This document shows positions 27,066-35,614 of a stretch of DNA of 64,000 bases, piece by piece. Under the pieces are notes generated by a model. That model saw only the letters and a program-made list of their open reading frames with translations. It had not been told where the DNA came from and did no database searches. The translations under genes were made by a program, and so were the position numbers. Source of the DNA: an uncultured Sphingomonadaceae bacterium (lineage in GTDB: Bacteria; Pseudomonadota; Alphaproteobacteria; Sphingomonadales; Sphingomonadaceae); contig CANMGU010000001.1 of assembly GCA_947497455.1 (NCBI GenBank), positions 1,364,001 to 1,428,000 on the forward strand. Direction: 5' to 3'. Each line of letters starts with the position of its first letter. The first letter of the stretch is position 1.

Positions 27066-27283
27066 TAATTTCCCCCAAAATTCGCCTGCATACTCCTGTG
27101 CTCAAACACAGCACCCCTTGCAGCGCGACCTAAACGTTATTGTACCGAAACTGCAAGTCTGCAGTAATAACCGTCTCATTCGAGGAAAGTCGGGGAGCAC
27201 AAGTTTACATTGGTGGACAGCTGATATTCGGGCTGATAGGCCGCAGATTAAAGGGTCGCTTTGGATGGAAACGGGGCAATATA

Positions 27284-29911
27284 ATGGCACTTGATGGCCA
27301 TAAGATCATTACAATAGATAAGGTCAGCTCTGTCGCTTATTTGCGATCGGTTTTTGCAGCCTGGCGCGATGGAAATATCATCATGCCCGTAGATCCGGGT
27401 CAGGACTGTCCAGATATTGGATGGTCGATTGCGCGGCATATCTCCATCGAATCCAGGGGAGGGTGGTTTGATGAGCAATTGGATCCCGATAACTCAGCCC
27501 TACCAGCGCAAATCAGCTTCACATCAGGCACCACGGGTATACCAAAAGCCGTCTTGCTCAGTAGACGGGCGTTAAGCGACGTCACCACCAGATTGACTGA
27601 AGTCATGGAAATGGATGAATCCATCCGTGAGTATATTGCGGTGCCGGTAACATTTTCTTTCGGGCTGGGCAGGGCGCGTGCCATCGCCGCTGTGGGCGGT
27701 TGCGCCTATCTTCCCGTGACTGGTTTTCGGCCGGATGAATTTGCCGCGATGCTTGCCGCCGGTGAAGTCAATGCGCTTTCCGCTGTTCCGACGATGTTAC
27801 GTCTTCTGATTCAGCAGCAAGAACTTTTCTCGGAATCTGGCCAAAAACTACATTGGTTGGAAATAGGCAGTCAATATATGAGCGGCGAAGAGAAGGCGGC
27901 GGTTCGTGCGCTTTTTCCGAATGCGAAAATCGTCCAGCATTATGGGTTAACAGAGGCGTCACGGACAACTTTCCTGAAAATAGACGGTGCGCCAGAAACG
28001 ACCTTGGAAAGTGTCGGCAGTCCGACCGGATCGGTGCATGTAGAGATTAATGATGAGGAGCAAATCCGCATTGGTGGAGCTCATGTCGCCGATGGCCTGT
28101 TGATTGACGGTAAATTGATCCCGCTGACGGACGAAGATGGTTTTCTGACTACCAAAGACCTTGGCCGCATTGAAAATGACCTGCTCTACTATGATGGAAG
28201 AGCCGATGATGTTTTAAACGTAAGTGGGATTAAGGTTCCTGCGGAGCTGTTTGAGCAACGTCTGTATCAAATCTCAGATATCTCCGTTGGTCAAATTGGT
28301 GTTGCCGGTCGAGCTGATAAGTTGCGCGGCTGGTCTGTTATGATTGCTTATTTGCCCGATATCGATCCGGATAGTCTGCAAACACATGCACGGAAAATTG
28401 CTGCTGAATTCGGATTGAGTCCAACGGATATCCTGTTGGTTGAAGTTCCTGAAATACCTAAAACCGCAACTGGCAAGATCAAGCGCAAATCCATTACGGA
28501 ACGCTACTCTGAATCGGCTGTTTATGGAGGCGTGCGACCCACATCCCTTGCCGATGGCTTCGAAAAAATGACCCCTACGGAGCAGAAGATTGCGAATATC
28601 TGGCGCGAAGCGCTCGGTGTTGAGAACGTGAAGCGGGATGATAATTTTTTTGATATTGGCGGAGATTCTCTTTCCGCGATCAATCTTATGTTGCGAGCCG
28701 AGCAAGCCGGACTTTCAAAGGATATGATGGGCCATATCTTTGATGGCCATAGTGTAAGTGAAATTGCCCGCCTGATGGATCATTCGGCAGAGGACGATCC
28801 GGAGGCTGGAGCAAGCGATTCCAGTAAATCGAAACGCGGAGCATTGGCTGAGATCAGCGATGCCCTGAACAGCGCTCGTGGAATTCTGGTGCTACTCGTC
28901 ATCGCTGCGCATTGGATGCCATTTTTTTTCGACCGAATGGGGGCGTGGAAAGATACCGCCTATCTATGGACACAAATTCCGTTTCGTCTTGGAACGCCTG
29001 GCTTTGCGATGGTTTTCGGCATGGGCCTAGGGCTGCTCTACATGACAGTGCTCGAAAAATCCCCAGGCAGAATGCGAGTAAAACTCCGATCCAATACCAT
29101 CATTCTGGCGATTGGGGTGGGCTTGAATGCTCTGGTTGTCGGTCTGAAGATGGCTTTGACTGATGGCTTTGATCCGATCTGGCCCGAACGGCTGTTTTAC
29201 ACTGTTCTGTTCTTCTATCTGCTAATGGTTCCCACATCGGGGATTTTGTTACGCGTCGTTCGATCGACTTCTCAAATGATATTGGGAGCTTTGGCTGTTG
29301 CGATTGCAGCATTAGTGGTGTCTGCCTTACTTCAATTCTATCTCGCTGATATCCAGGTTACTGGTGCGCTGAGCCTGGGTCGATTGATGTTAGTTGCCCA
29401 ATATTCCTACCCGCTCATGCTTTCGGAGGTCGCCATCGGTCTTGCGATTGGATTGTGGCTCCGAGCAAATCAAAATCGATCAGATCTTGTTGCCAAGTCG
29501 ACACTATATGGAACCATTTTGTTAATTGGTGGCGCTGCTTTGGTGCCGCTGGCTGGCCGGGATTGGTTGAATGAAGCGGGCCAACCTCTGTCCTTCCCTG
29601 CATTTGCAGGGACCGTGTTGTTGCTCTTTGCCGTTTGTAAAATCGCTGCAAGCGCAAATTTCGCACCGATTGTAATACGTTTGTTGGTCATAACCGGCAT
29701 TCTCGCTTTTCCAGCCTTTGTCGGGCATGGTTTGGTAATCCACGTAAAGAACATCTTCGTAGCATTAGGAGTGGCCGAATTAATCGGCATGGCAATTGCG
29801 GTTGCGATGTTTTTCGCTGCCGCTGTGTTCGCTTATCTCAAGCTGTATAGAATATATTACGGGCACCTCTCCAACGCCAAAAGCGCACCGAGCTCCGCAC
29901 AACCAATTTAG
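27284..29911 (+). CDS. Adenylation - carrier - acyltransferase-3 fusion protein
   Basis: An 875-residue three-part protein. Residues 1-405 form an AMP-forming adenylation domain: SFTSGTTGIPK (78-88), QHYGLTEAS (218-226), TKDLGR, GRADDVLNVSG and KTATGK with the catalytic Lys near 398. Residues 430-505 form a carrier domain with DNFFDIGGDSLS, its Ser near 462 being the phosphopantetheine site. From 530 there are about ten membrane helices with the R-x10-H motif of acyltransferase family 3 (ARGILVLLVIAAHW). It has no condensation or thioesterase domain. The N-terminal subdomain is short for the family. ATG 27284 follows a GGGGC; an upstream TTG at 27140 would add 48 unrelated residues. Likely activates an acid, loads it on the carrier and transfers it to a glycan. 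Confidence 0.8.
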   Translation: MALDGHKIITIDKVSSVAYLRSVFAAWRDGNIIMPVDPGQDCPDIGWSIARHISIESRGGWFDEQLDPDNSALPAQISFTSGTTGIPKAVLLSRRALSDVTTRLTEVMEMDESIREYIAVPVTFSFGLGRARAIAAVGGCAYLPVTGFRPDEFAAMLAAGEVNALSAVPTMLRLLIQQQELFSESGQKLHWLEIGSQYMSGEEKAAVRALFPNAKIVQHYGLTEASRTTFLKIDGAPETTLESVGSPTGSVHVEINDEEQIRIGGAHVADGLLIDGKLIPLTDEDGFLTTKDLGRIENDLLYYDGRADDVLNVSGIKVPAELFEQRLYQISDISVGQIGVAGRADKLRGWSVMIAYLPDIDPDSLQTHARKIAAEFGLSPTDILLVEVPEIPKTATGKIKRKSITERYSESAVYGGVRPTSLADGFEKMTPTEQKIANIWREALGVENVKRDDNFFDIGGDSLSAINLMLRAEQAGLSKDMMGHIFDGHSVSEIARLMDHSAEDDPEAGASDSSKSKRGALAEISDALNSARGILVLLVIAAHWMPFFFDRMGAWKDTAYLWTQIPFRLGTPGFAMVFGMGLGLLYMTVLEKSPGRMRVKLRSNTIILAIGVGLNALVVGLKMALTDGFDPIWPERLFYTVLFFYLLMVPTSGILLRVVRSTSQMILGALAVAIAALVVSALLQFYLADIQVTGALSLGRLMLVAQYSYPLMLSEVAIGLAIGLWLRANQNRSDLVAKSTLYGTILLIGGAALVPLAGRDWLNEAGQPLSFPAFAGTVLLLFAVCKIAASANFAPIVIRLLVITGILAFPAFVGHGLVIHVKNIFVALGVAELIGMAIAVAMFFAAAVFAYLKLYRIYYGHLSNAKSAPSSAQPI

Positions 29912-30072
29912 ACTTCGTCGGATTGCCCGGCTCGTACCGAGCCAATCTGTTTGCTAGAATTGCTCAAATCTCAAATGCTGCTCGGCATGTCGCATATCAT
30001 TGGCTGCGAGGCGGTGCGTTTGTATCCTTGACGTTCCTTAAAGCAGGCGGGACCCGCAAGAAGGATATAATC

Positions 30073-30273
30073 ATGTACAGATCAATAATTTTGATGAGTG
30101 GCGCACTCATGCTACTGGGCGCGTGCGTCTCGGCAGATGAGGACGTGGATTCAACGTCAGGAGAATATATTCCGGAAGGCTATGACCCAGATGCTGGCCC
30201 AGCGAAGCCGGACGATAGTTCAACAGATGATTCCTATGTTCCCGAACGCAATGAAGAGGGACCAAGAAATTAG
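30073..30273 (+). CDS. Small lipoprotein of unknown function
   Basis: A 66-residue lipoprotein. The lipobox MLLGAC puts the acylated cysteine near residue 18, and the mature part is acidic and proline-rich, with no fold I can recognise. AAGAAGG lies about nine bases before ATG 30073; longer upstream starts would put unrelated sequence before the signal peptide. It is a single gene just before tRNA-Ser on the opposite strand. A GGCTCG-TAC-CGAGCC hairpin (29929-29943) lies upstream. Confidence 0.65.
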   Translation: MYRSIILMSGALMLLGACVSADEDVDSTSGEYIPEGYDPDAGPAKPDDSSTDDSYVPERNEEGPRN

Positions 30274-30311
30274 GAATGCGGACTGCTAACTATATGATTT
30301 GAAACTATGGC

Positions 30312-30401
30312 TGGCGGACAGGGTGGGATTCGAACCCACGGAGAGCTTGCACCCTCGCCGGTTTTCAAGACCGGTGCATTCGACCACTCTGCCACCTGTC
30401 C
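30312..30401 (-). tRNA. tRNA-Ser(UGA)
   Basis: Read on the minus strand: acceptor stem GGACAGG pairs with CCTGTCC, the anticodon stem CCGGT/ACCGG encloses loop CTTGAAA with anticodon TGA, and the T-arm is GTGGGTTCGAATCCCAC. The long variable arm (about 18 bases, GAGGGTGCAAGCTCTC region) identifies serine type. Discriminator G and an encoded CCA end at 30312. Reads UCA and other UCN codons. Confidence 0.96.
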
Positions 30402-30587
30402 GCTCTAGCCGCTCGCCTCCTAGCGCCCTCTTTTTAAAAGCGCAAAGAATTTTATCGCATTTGCGTGTGTCAGTTAAAAAAACTGTGATAAATGCGCTTA
30501 TCCGGCAAGTTGTTGCTGGTCTGCGACATTAGGGATTCCCCTTGGAGCCAGTTTGTGCGACACAATGATGAAGAAGGGAAGTTTTTC

Positions 30588-31628
30588 ATGCGTTTAACCA
30601 CTGCGATTGCCTGTAGCGCCATTGCTTTTTTCAGTTTGCCCTATGCCCATAGTGACAATGTTGCAGTTGCGCAGTCGACGAGCGGCTTTGACTCCTATTT
30701 GCAAGTGGTTGGCCGCAAGGCATTGGCGCAGGGTGTAAGCCAGCGTACATTGGATCGCGTATTGCCGAGCCTGACCTATAATCCGCGGGTTATTCAGCTC
30801 GACCAATCCCAACCAGGCGGCAGACCCAATAGCGCCATCCCGCCCTTCGCACCCTATAAACGTCGCCATGTCGATGCTGCTCGGATAAATGGTGGCAAGG
30901 CTAAATATCGGCAACTCATTTCCAAACTCGCTGATGTCGAGCGCGAATATGGTGTACCAGGCCCTATGATCATGGCGATTTATGGTCACGAAACCAACTA
31001 TGGCCGGATCACCGGGAATTTTGATATCCCTAGAGCGCTAGCCACCCTGGCTTACGAAGGCCGTCGGCGCGCTTTGTTTGAAGCAGAGTTTCTCGCTGTA
31101 CTGAAAATGATCGATAACGGCGTTCCCCAGTCGGCCATGAAAGGCAGTTGGGCAGGGGCCATGGGCAAACCACAATTTCTGCCCTCGGTTTATCTCCGGC
31201 TTGCAAAAGATGGTAGTGGGGATGGCTATGCCGATATCTGGAACAGCGAAGCCGATGCGGTCACATCGATCGCGAATTATTTCGTAAATGCCGGTTGGCG
31301 GCGCGGTGAACCCTGGGGAATTGCCGTTCGGGTGCCAGCGTCACTCAATCGCAGCACCATAAAAAACAAAACCAAAGCCGTGCGATGCCCTCGTGTGCAT
31401 GAGCGTCATAGTCAGTGGAAAAGCATGGCTGAATGGCGTGCGCTGGGTGTTGCACCAGTGACCGGACGGCGTTTGAGCAATGATACGATGGCGACATTGC
31501 TAGAACCCGATGGGCAGGGCAAGACTGCATATTTACTAACCGGCAATTATCGTGTGATATTGGATTATAACTGTTCAAATTTTTATGCGTTATCAGTGGG
31601 GTTATTGGCAGATGAAATTCGCAGCTAG
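30588..31628 (+). CDS. Lytic murein transglycosylase (MltB-like)
   Basis: Exported peptidoglycan lytic transglycosylase of the SLT_2/MltB type, 346 residues from ATG 30588 (AAGAAGGGA eight bases upstream). A signal peptide ends near VAVAQ. The catalytic domain has YGHETNYGRITG with the catalytic Glu, the family block GSWAGAMGKPQFLPSVY, and DGSGDGYADIW...IANYFVNAGWRRG. No lipobox is seen, so it should be soluble in the periplasm. It overlaps the RlpA-like gene by 17 bases, and both act on septal or sidewall peptidoglycan, suggesting cotranscription. Confidence 0.88.
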   Translation: MRLTTAIACSAIAFFSLPYAHSDNVAVAQSTSGFDSYLQVVGRKALAQGVSQRTLDRVLPSLTYNPRVIQLDQSQPGGRPNSAIPPFAPYKRRHVDAARINGGKAKYRQLISKLADVEREYGVPGPMIMAIYGHETNYGRITGNFDIPRALATLAYEGRRRALFEAEFLAVLKMIDNGVPQSAMKGSWAGAMGKPQFLPSVYLRLAKDGSGDGYADIWNSEADAVTSIANYFVNAGWRRGEPWGIAVRVPASLNRSTIKNKTKAVRCPRVHERHSQWKSMAEWRALGVAPVTGRRLSNDTMATLLEPDGQGKTAYLLTGNYRVILDYNCSNFYALSVGLLADEIRS

Positions 31629-32673
31629 ATTATTGGGCGTCAGTGCTCTTGCCGCGTTGCTTGGCAGTTGTGGTACTTTCGATGGTGTGAATGACAATGC
31701 CGATACTCGCGTTCCGCCTGCAGCATCCGGCTCCGCATCGAGCGCTATATCGGATTTACCGGTTAAAATTGGTGAACCTTACAAAGTTCGGGGAAAAACT
31801 TACACTCCGGAAGACGTAGCCAGCTATGATACGGTCGGTTACGCCAGCTGGTATGGTGATGAGTTGGCTGGCAATTCAACCGCGAATGGCGAACGGTTCA
31901 ATCCGAATGGGATAAGCGCCGCTCATAAAACATTGCCATTGCCGAGCTATGTCGAAGTAACGGCACTGGACACCGGGCGGACTATATTGGTCAGGGTCAA
32001 TGATCGCGGTCCGTTTGCGAATGATCGTCTGATCGATTTGTCCCATGGTGCAGCCAAGCAATTGGGTATCGATCAACAGGGCGTTGCCGGCGTACGGGTA
32101 CGCAAAGTTAACCCCAATGAACAAGAGCGCGTTGTCCTGCGCAATGGCGGAGTGGCTACGGAGCGGATAGCAACGCCGGATTCTTTGCTGACTATCCTTC
32201 GTAAAAACCTCGCAAAACTCCCGACACCTGATGCCGTTGTCCGACGCGCCAGCGCTCCGGCACCAGCAGTGGTAGTCAACAAAAGCGGCATTGGTGCTTC
32301 TTATGTTTCAACGTCAGGCGCCGCGCCCGTCAAACCCGGGGCCCGGGATGGTAAGTTCATTATCGAAGGGACCGAACAGCAAACGAAGACACCAATACCC
32401 GCAAAGAAGAGTACGACAACAAAGAGAGTGTCGAACAGCAAGGCTCCGACGACCGCCGGCGGCTATACCGTTCAGGTTGCGGCATTCGGAAACAAAAGTC
32501 GCGCTGATGCCTTGGCTCGTTCAATCGGGGCGAGAGTGTTCTCTGATGGCACTGGCCGGATCTGGCGGGTGCGTTACGGACCTTACGCAACCGACAAAGA
32601 CGCCAAAGCCGGACTGGCACAGGCGCGAAAGCGCGGCTATAGCGAAGCAAGAATCCTGCGCACCGGAAAGTAG
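31612..32673 (+). CDS. rlpA: RlpA-like septal-ring lipoprotein with SPOR domain
   Basis: Outer-membrane lipoprotein of 353 residues. The lipobox is ALLGSC (Cys near 20). The double-psi beta-barrel domain begins GYASWYGDELAGNSTANGE (about 76-94) and has VRVNDRGPF and LSHGAAKQLGI, matching RlpA lytic transglycosylases. A Ser/Lys/Thr-rich linker precedes a C-terminal SPOR domain (GGYTVQVAAFGNKSRADAL, then VRYGPYATDKDA), which binds denuded glycan at the septum. ATG 31612 lies inside the end of the MltB-like gene; an upstream start nine codons earlier is unlikely because it would displace the signal peptide. Confidence 0.9.
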   Translation: MKFAARLLGVSALAALLGSCGTFDGVNDNADTRVPPAASGSASSAISDLPVKIGEPYKVRGKTYTPEDVASYDTVGYASWYGDELAGNSTANGERFNPNGISAAHKTLPLPSYVEVTALDTGRTILVRVNDRGPFANDRLIDLSHGAAKQLGIDQQGVAGVRVRKVNPNEQERVVLRNGGVATERIATPDSLLTILRKNLAKLPTPDAVVRRASAPAPAVVVNKSGIGASYVSTSGAAPVKPGARDGKFIIEGTEQQTKTPIPAKKSTTTKRVSNSKAPTTAGGYTVQVAAFGNKSRADALARSIGARVFSDGTGRIWRVRYGPYATDKDAKAGLAQARKRGYSEARILRTGK

Positions 32674-32725
32674 AATCCGAGGTTCAGGTCCATATGACAA
32701 CATCTGATCTGGAACCGGAAATTTA

Positions 32726-33886
32726 ATGAACAGACTTTTTTGGGCTTCACTGCCGCTACTCGCTATTTCGTCCGCTGTTCTTGCGGTCCCGGCCTATGAA
32801 ACCGACGCGCCGATAGCCTATATGACGGATCTGTCATCTGGATCGATCCTGTTCGAGAAAAACGCTGACAAACAGATACCCCCTGCGTCGATGGCCAAGA
32901 TGATGACCGTTTATGTTGCTTTTGATCAAATTGAAAAAGGCAAGTTAACCCTGGATCAGAAAGTCAAAATTCAACGGGAAACCTGGCAAAAATGGACAGG
33001 GCAGGGATCGACTATGTTTCTCGGCGTCAATGACGAGCCAACCGTAAAGGACCTTTTACACGGAGTCATAACGCTGTCTGGAAATGACGCCAGCGTCGTT
33101 CTGGCCGAAGCCATTGGCGGTACAGAAGAAAATTTTGCAGATTTGATGACCAAAACTGCCAAACGCATCGGCATGAAAAACAGCCGCTTTGGTAACAGCA
33201 CCGGCTGGCCCGATGAAGGCAAGACATTGGTCACAGCCCGTGATCTTGGGCTGCTGGGAGCACGACTTTCTGACGACTTTCCAACGCTTTACAAGGATTT
33301 CTTTGGGCTGACAGAATTTACCTGGGGCAAAACCAATAGCGGCGAACCGATTACGCAACCCAATCGCAACCCACTATTGGGTAAAATTGACGGAGCAGAT
33401 GGCCTTAAAACTGGACATACCGAAGAGGCTGGTTTTGGCTTTACCGGCTCTGCCGAACAAAATGGGCGACGTATCATCTCGGTGCTGGCTGGACTGGATA
33501 GCTATGGCGGCCGAAGCAATGAATCGGTGAAATTCATGAACTGGGGATTCAACGCTTGGGAAACCAAAAACCTGTTTAAAAAGGGCACAATAATCGAATC
33601 AGCGGAAGTACAACTCGGTAACAGTTCTTCTGTGAGTCTGATTGCTCCCAAAGATTTATCTGCAACCTTGCCAAAGGGTTCTGACGGAAACCTCTCGATA
33701 AAAATACGCTATAATGGCCCGATAAAAGCACCGATAAGCGTGGGGCAACAGATCGCAACCTTGGTCGTATCAACGGATGATGCAGGCACACAAATCATGC
33801 CCTTAGTGGCAGGAGAAGCGGTTGAGGAAGCAGGTTTCTTTGACCGGGTCTGGGCCGGCTTCAAGTCTTTGTTAGGACTGACGTGA
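32726..33886 (+). CDS. dacC: D-alanyl-D-alanine carboxypeptidase (penicillin-binding protein, S11)
   Basis: Periplasmic DD-carboxypeptidase trimming peptidoglycan stem peptides, anchored at its C-terminus. A signal peptide ends near VLAVPA. Catalytic motifs are SMAK (Ser55, Lys58), SGN in ITLSGNDAS near 122 and KTG in GLKTGHTEEAG near 233. The C-terminal beta-domain (about 283-365) ends in an amphipathic FFDRVWAGFKSLLG helix typical of membrane association. GTG of tmk overlaps its stop by four bases. The gene symbol is by similarity to the PBP5/6 family; dacA is equally suitable. Confidence 0.88.
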   Translation: MNRLFWASLPLLAISSAVLAVPAYETDAPIAYMTDLSSGSILFEKNADKQIPPASMAKMMTVYVAFDQIEKGKLTLDQKVKIQRETWQKWTGQGSTMFLGVNDEPTVKDLLHGVITLSGNDASVVLAEAIGGTEENFADLMTKTAKRIGMKNSRFGNSTGWPDEGKTLVTARDLGLLGARLSDDFPTLYKDFFGLTEFTWGKTNSGEPITQPNRNPLLGKIDGADGLKTGHTEEAGFGFTGSAEQNGRRIISVLAGLDSYGGRSNESVKFMNWGFNAWETKNLFKKGTIIESAEVQLGNSSSVSLIAPKDLSATLPKGSDGNLSIKIRYNGPIKAPISVGQQIATLVVSTDDAGTQIMPLVAGEAVEEAGFFDRVWAGFKSLLGLT

Positions 33887-34509
33887 CCGGTCGTTTCATT
33901 AGTCTGGAAGGCGGCGAGGGAACAGGCAAATCCACGCAGGCCAAGGCGTTAGCCGCGGCTCTCAGAACCAAGGGTTTCACCGTCCTTCTAACGCGCGAAC
34001 CGGGCGGCACGCCCGGCGCTGAGGTCATTCGCGAGCTGCTGCTTAGCGGCCATGACGAAAAATGGAACATGCGTACCGAAGCGCTGCTATTTGCGGCAGC
34101 GCGGTCGGAACATTGCGATTCCTTGATCAAACCGGCGCTTGAGCGAGGCGATTGGGTTATCAGCGACCGGTTCATTGACAGCAGCCGCGCTTATCAGAGC
34201 ATCAGCGGGCTGTTAAATGATGAAGATATCATGGCCCTACATCAAGTGGGCAGTGAAAGCCTCATGCCACATCGTACTTTTATCCTTGATCTGCCGGAAG
34301 AGGTTGCTGCACGCCGCGCCGATGCTCGGGATCGGGGGGACAGTGATCGCATAGGTGGTCGCGACAGCGACTATCACCGCGCGGTCATGGCAAAATTCCG
34401 GCAATATGCCGATGAGGAGCCAGGTCGGGTCACCTTGGTGGATGCATCGCAATCACCGGAGGATGTGACGGCAAAATTACTGCAAAATCTGACCGATATG
34501 ATAAGCTGA
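33883..34509 (+). CDS. tmk: Thymidylate kinase
   Basis: Cytoplasmic dTMP kinase making dTDP. The P-loop EGGEGTGKST is at residues 9-18. LTREPGGTPGAEVIRELLL and DRFIDSSRAYQ (with the DR(Y/F/H) signature) follow, and the LID region has ARRADARDRGDSDRIGG. Length (208) is typical. The start is GTG overlapping the carboxypeptidase stop, and holB follows after four bases, so the three are one unit. Confidence 0.95.
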   Translation: MTGRFISLEGGEGTGKSTQAKALAAALRTKGFTVLLTREPGGTPGAEVIRELLLSGHDEKWNMRTEALLFAAARSEHCDSLIKPALERGDWVISDRFIDSSRAYQSISGLLNDEDIMALHQVGSESLMPHRTFILDLPEEVAARRADARDRGDSDRIGGRDSDYHRAVMAKFRQYADEEPGRVTLVDASQSPEDVTAKLLQNLTDMIS

Positions 34510-34513
34510 CGGC

Positions 34514-35542
34514 ATGACGTCATTTATTGGGCATGACAAGGCACAGCGCGTTTTCCGGCAATCCTTTGACAAGGGAACCTTGCATCATGCGTGGATATTG
34601 GCTGGTCCGAAAGGCCTCGGAAAGGCGGGCTTCGCTAAACAGGCAGCCCAGTTTTTGCTGGATTCAAATACTGGTCTAGAGGCGAAGAATGATGGCTTTG
34701 ATCTGAATGATCAAAGCCAAAGCGCAAAACTGCTCGCCGCTCGCAGTCATCCGGACTTCCGGCTCGTTCAGCGTGGCGGCAAAACGGACAAGGAAGAGAG
34801 GAAAGCCCGCGAAGAGGGCGTGGGTGCGCTGGAAGAGCATGAACTGAAGCGCAATATCTCGATAGCACAAATCCGTGATCTGCAATCGCTTTTCACCACG
34901 CAAGCTTCTATCTCCACCTATCGGGTTGTTATGATCGACGCGATTGATGACCTGGAGCGAGGCGGCGCCAACGCACTGCTCAAGAACCTCGAAGAACCCC
35001 CAAAAGATACCGTTTTTCTTCTGGTCAGTCATGCTCCAGAGCGTTTGTTGCCGACGATCCGTTCGCGATGTCAGATATTGCGGTTTGATCCACTAGATGA
35101 TGAACAAATGCGACGAGTATTGTCGGGTATAGCTCCCGAGCTTGATGAGTCAGAGCTCAGCGCTTTGATCGCAGCAGGAGAGGGCTCACCTGGGCGATCG
35201 TTACAATATATTGATGCTGGACTGGCAGAACTCGAAGCCCTCGCACGCGAAATCATGCGTACCGGCGACAAGAGCAATCAGGTTAAAAGCGATCTGGCTC
35301 GCAAATTATCTCTCAAAGCCGCAACGCCGCGATATCAAGCGTTTCTGGCCCGTGCACCAAACCTGATGGCACAGCATATCAAAGGCTCCGGTGGCATGCC
35401 AAAGAGCAATGCCATAGATCTCTGGCGAGAAGCCAGTGAACTCGCCTCTATGGCCTCTCCCAAAGCGCTCGATAACCAGGCTGTGATATTTCGCCTTGGT
35501 AGCCTGATGGGATCGCTTGCCCAACGCGATGAGCGCGCATAA
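34514..35542 (+). CDS. holB: DNA polymerase III delta prime subunit
   Basis: Clamp-loader subunit. The AAA+ fold is recognisable: GPKGLGKAGFA replaces a full Walker A (Ala follows the Lys, not Ser/Thr), as in delta prime proteins that do not hydrolyse ATP. Next come LEEPPKDTVFLLVSHAPERLLPTIRSRCQ (the arginine-finger SRC motif). The N-terminal IGHDKAQRVF opening and length (342) fit. The tmk-holB-metG-tatD order is widespread in bacteria. Confidence 0.93.
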   Translation: MTSFIGHDKAQRVFRQSFDKGTLHHAWILAGPKGLGKAGFAKQAAQFLLDSNTGLEAKNDGFDLNDQSQSAKLLAARSHPDFRLVQRGGKTDKEERKAREEGVGALEEHELKRNISIAQIRDLQSLFTTQASISTYRVVMIDAIDDLERGGANALLKNLEEPPKDTVFLLVSHAPERLLPTIRSRCQILRFDPLDDEQMRRVLSGIAPELDESELSALIAAGEGSPGRSLQYIDAGLAELEALAREIMRTGDKSNQVKSDLARKLSLKAATPRYQAFLARAPNLMAQHIKGSGGMPKSNAIDLWREASELASMASPKALDNQAVIFRLGSLMGSLAQRDERA

Positions 35543-35614
35543 AGAGAAGCGGTAAACGTCAGGCCTTTCCGAGATTCGAGCTGGGATTTAGGTGGGGAAT
35601 CAGGAAAGCAATTC

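Noticed and set aside
27140..27283. Longer N-terminus for the adenylation fusion from a TTG
   Set aside because: The 48 extra residues match no adenylation-domain sequence and the ATG at 27284 begins at a recognisable domain segment.
29929..29943. GGCTCG-TAC-CGAGCC hairpin as a terminator after the adenylation fusion
   Set aside because: The stem is only six bases and no T-run follows.
34514..35542. Degenerate Walker A in holB as a sign of gene decay
   Set aside because: Delta prime subunits normally have a non-hydrolysing P-loop and the rest of the protein is intact.
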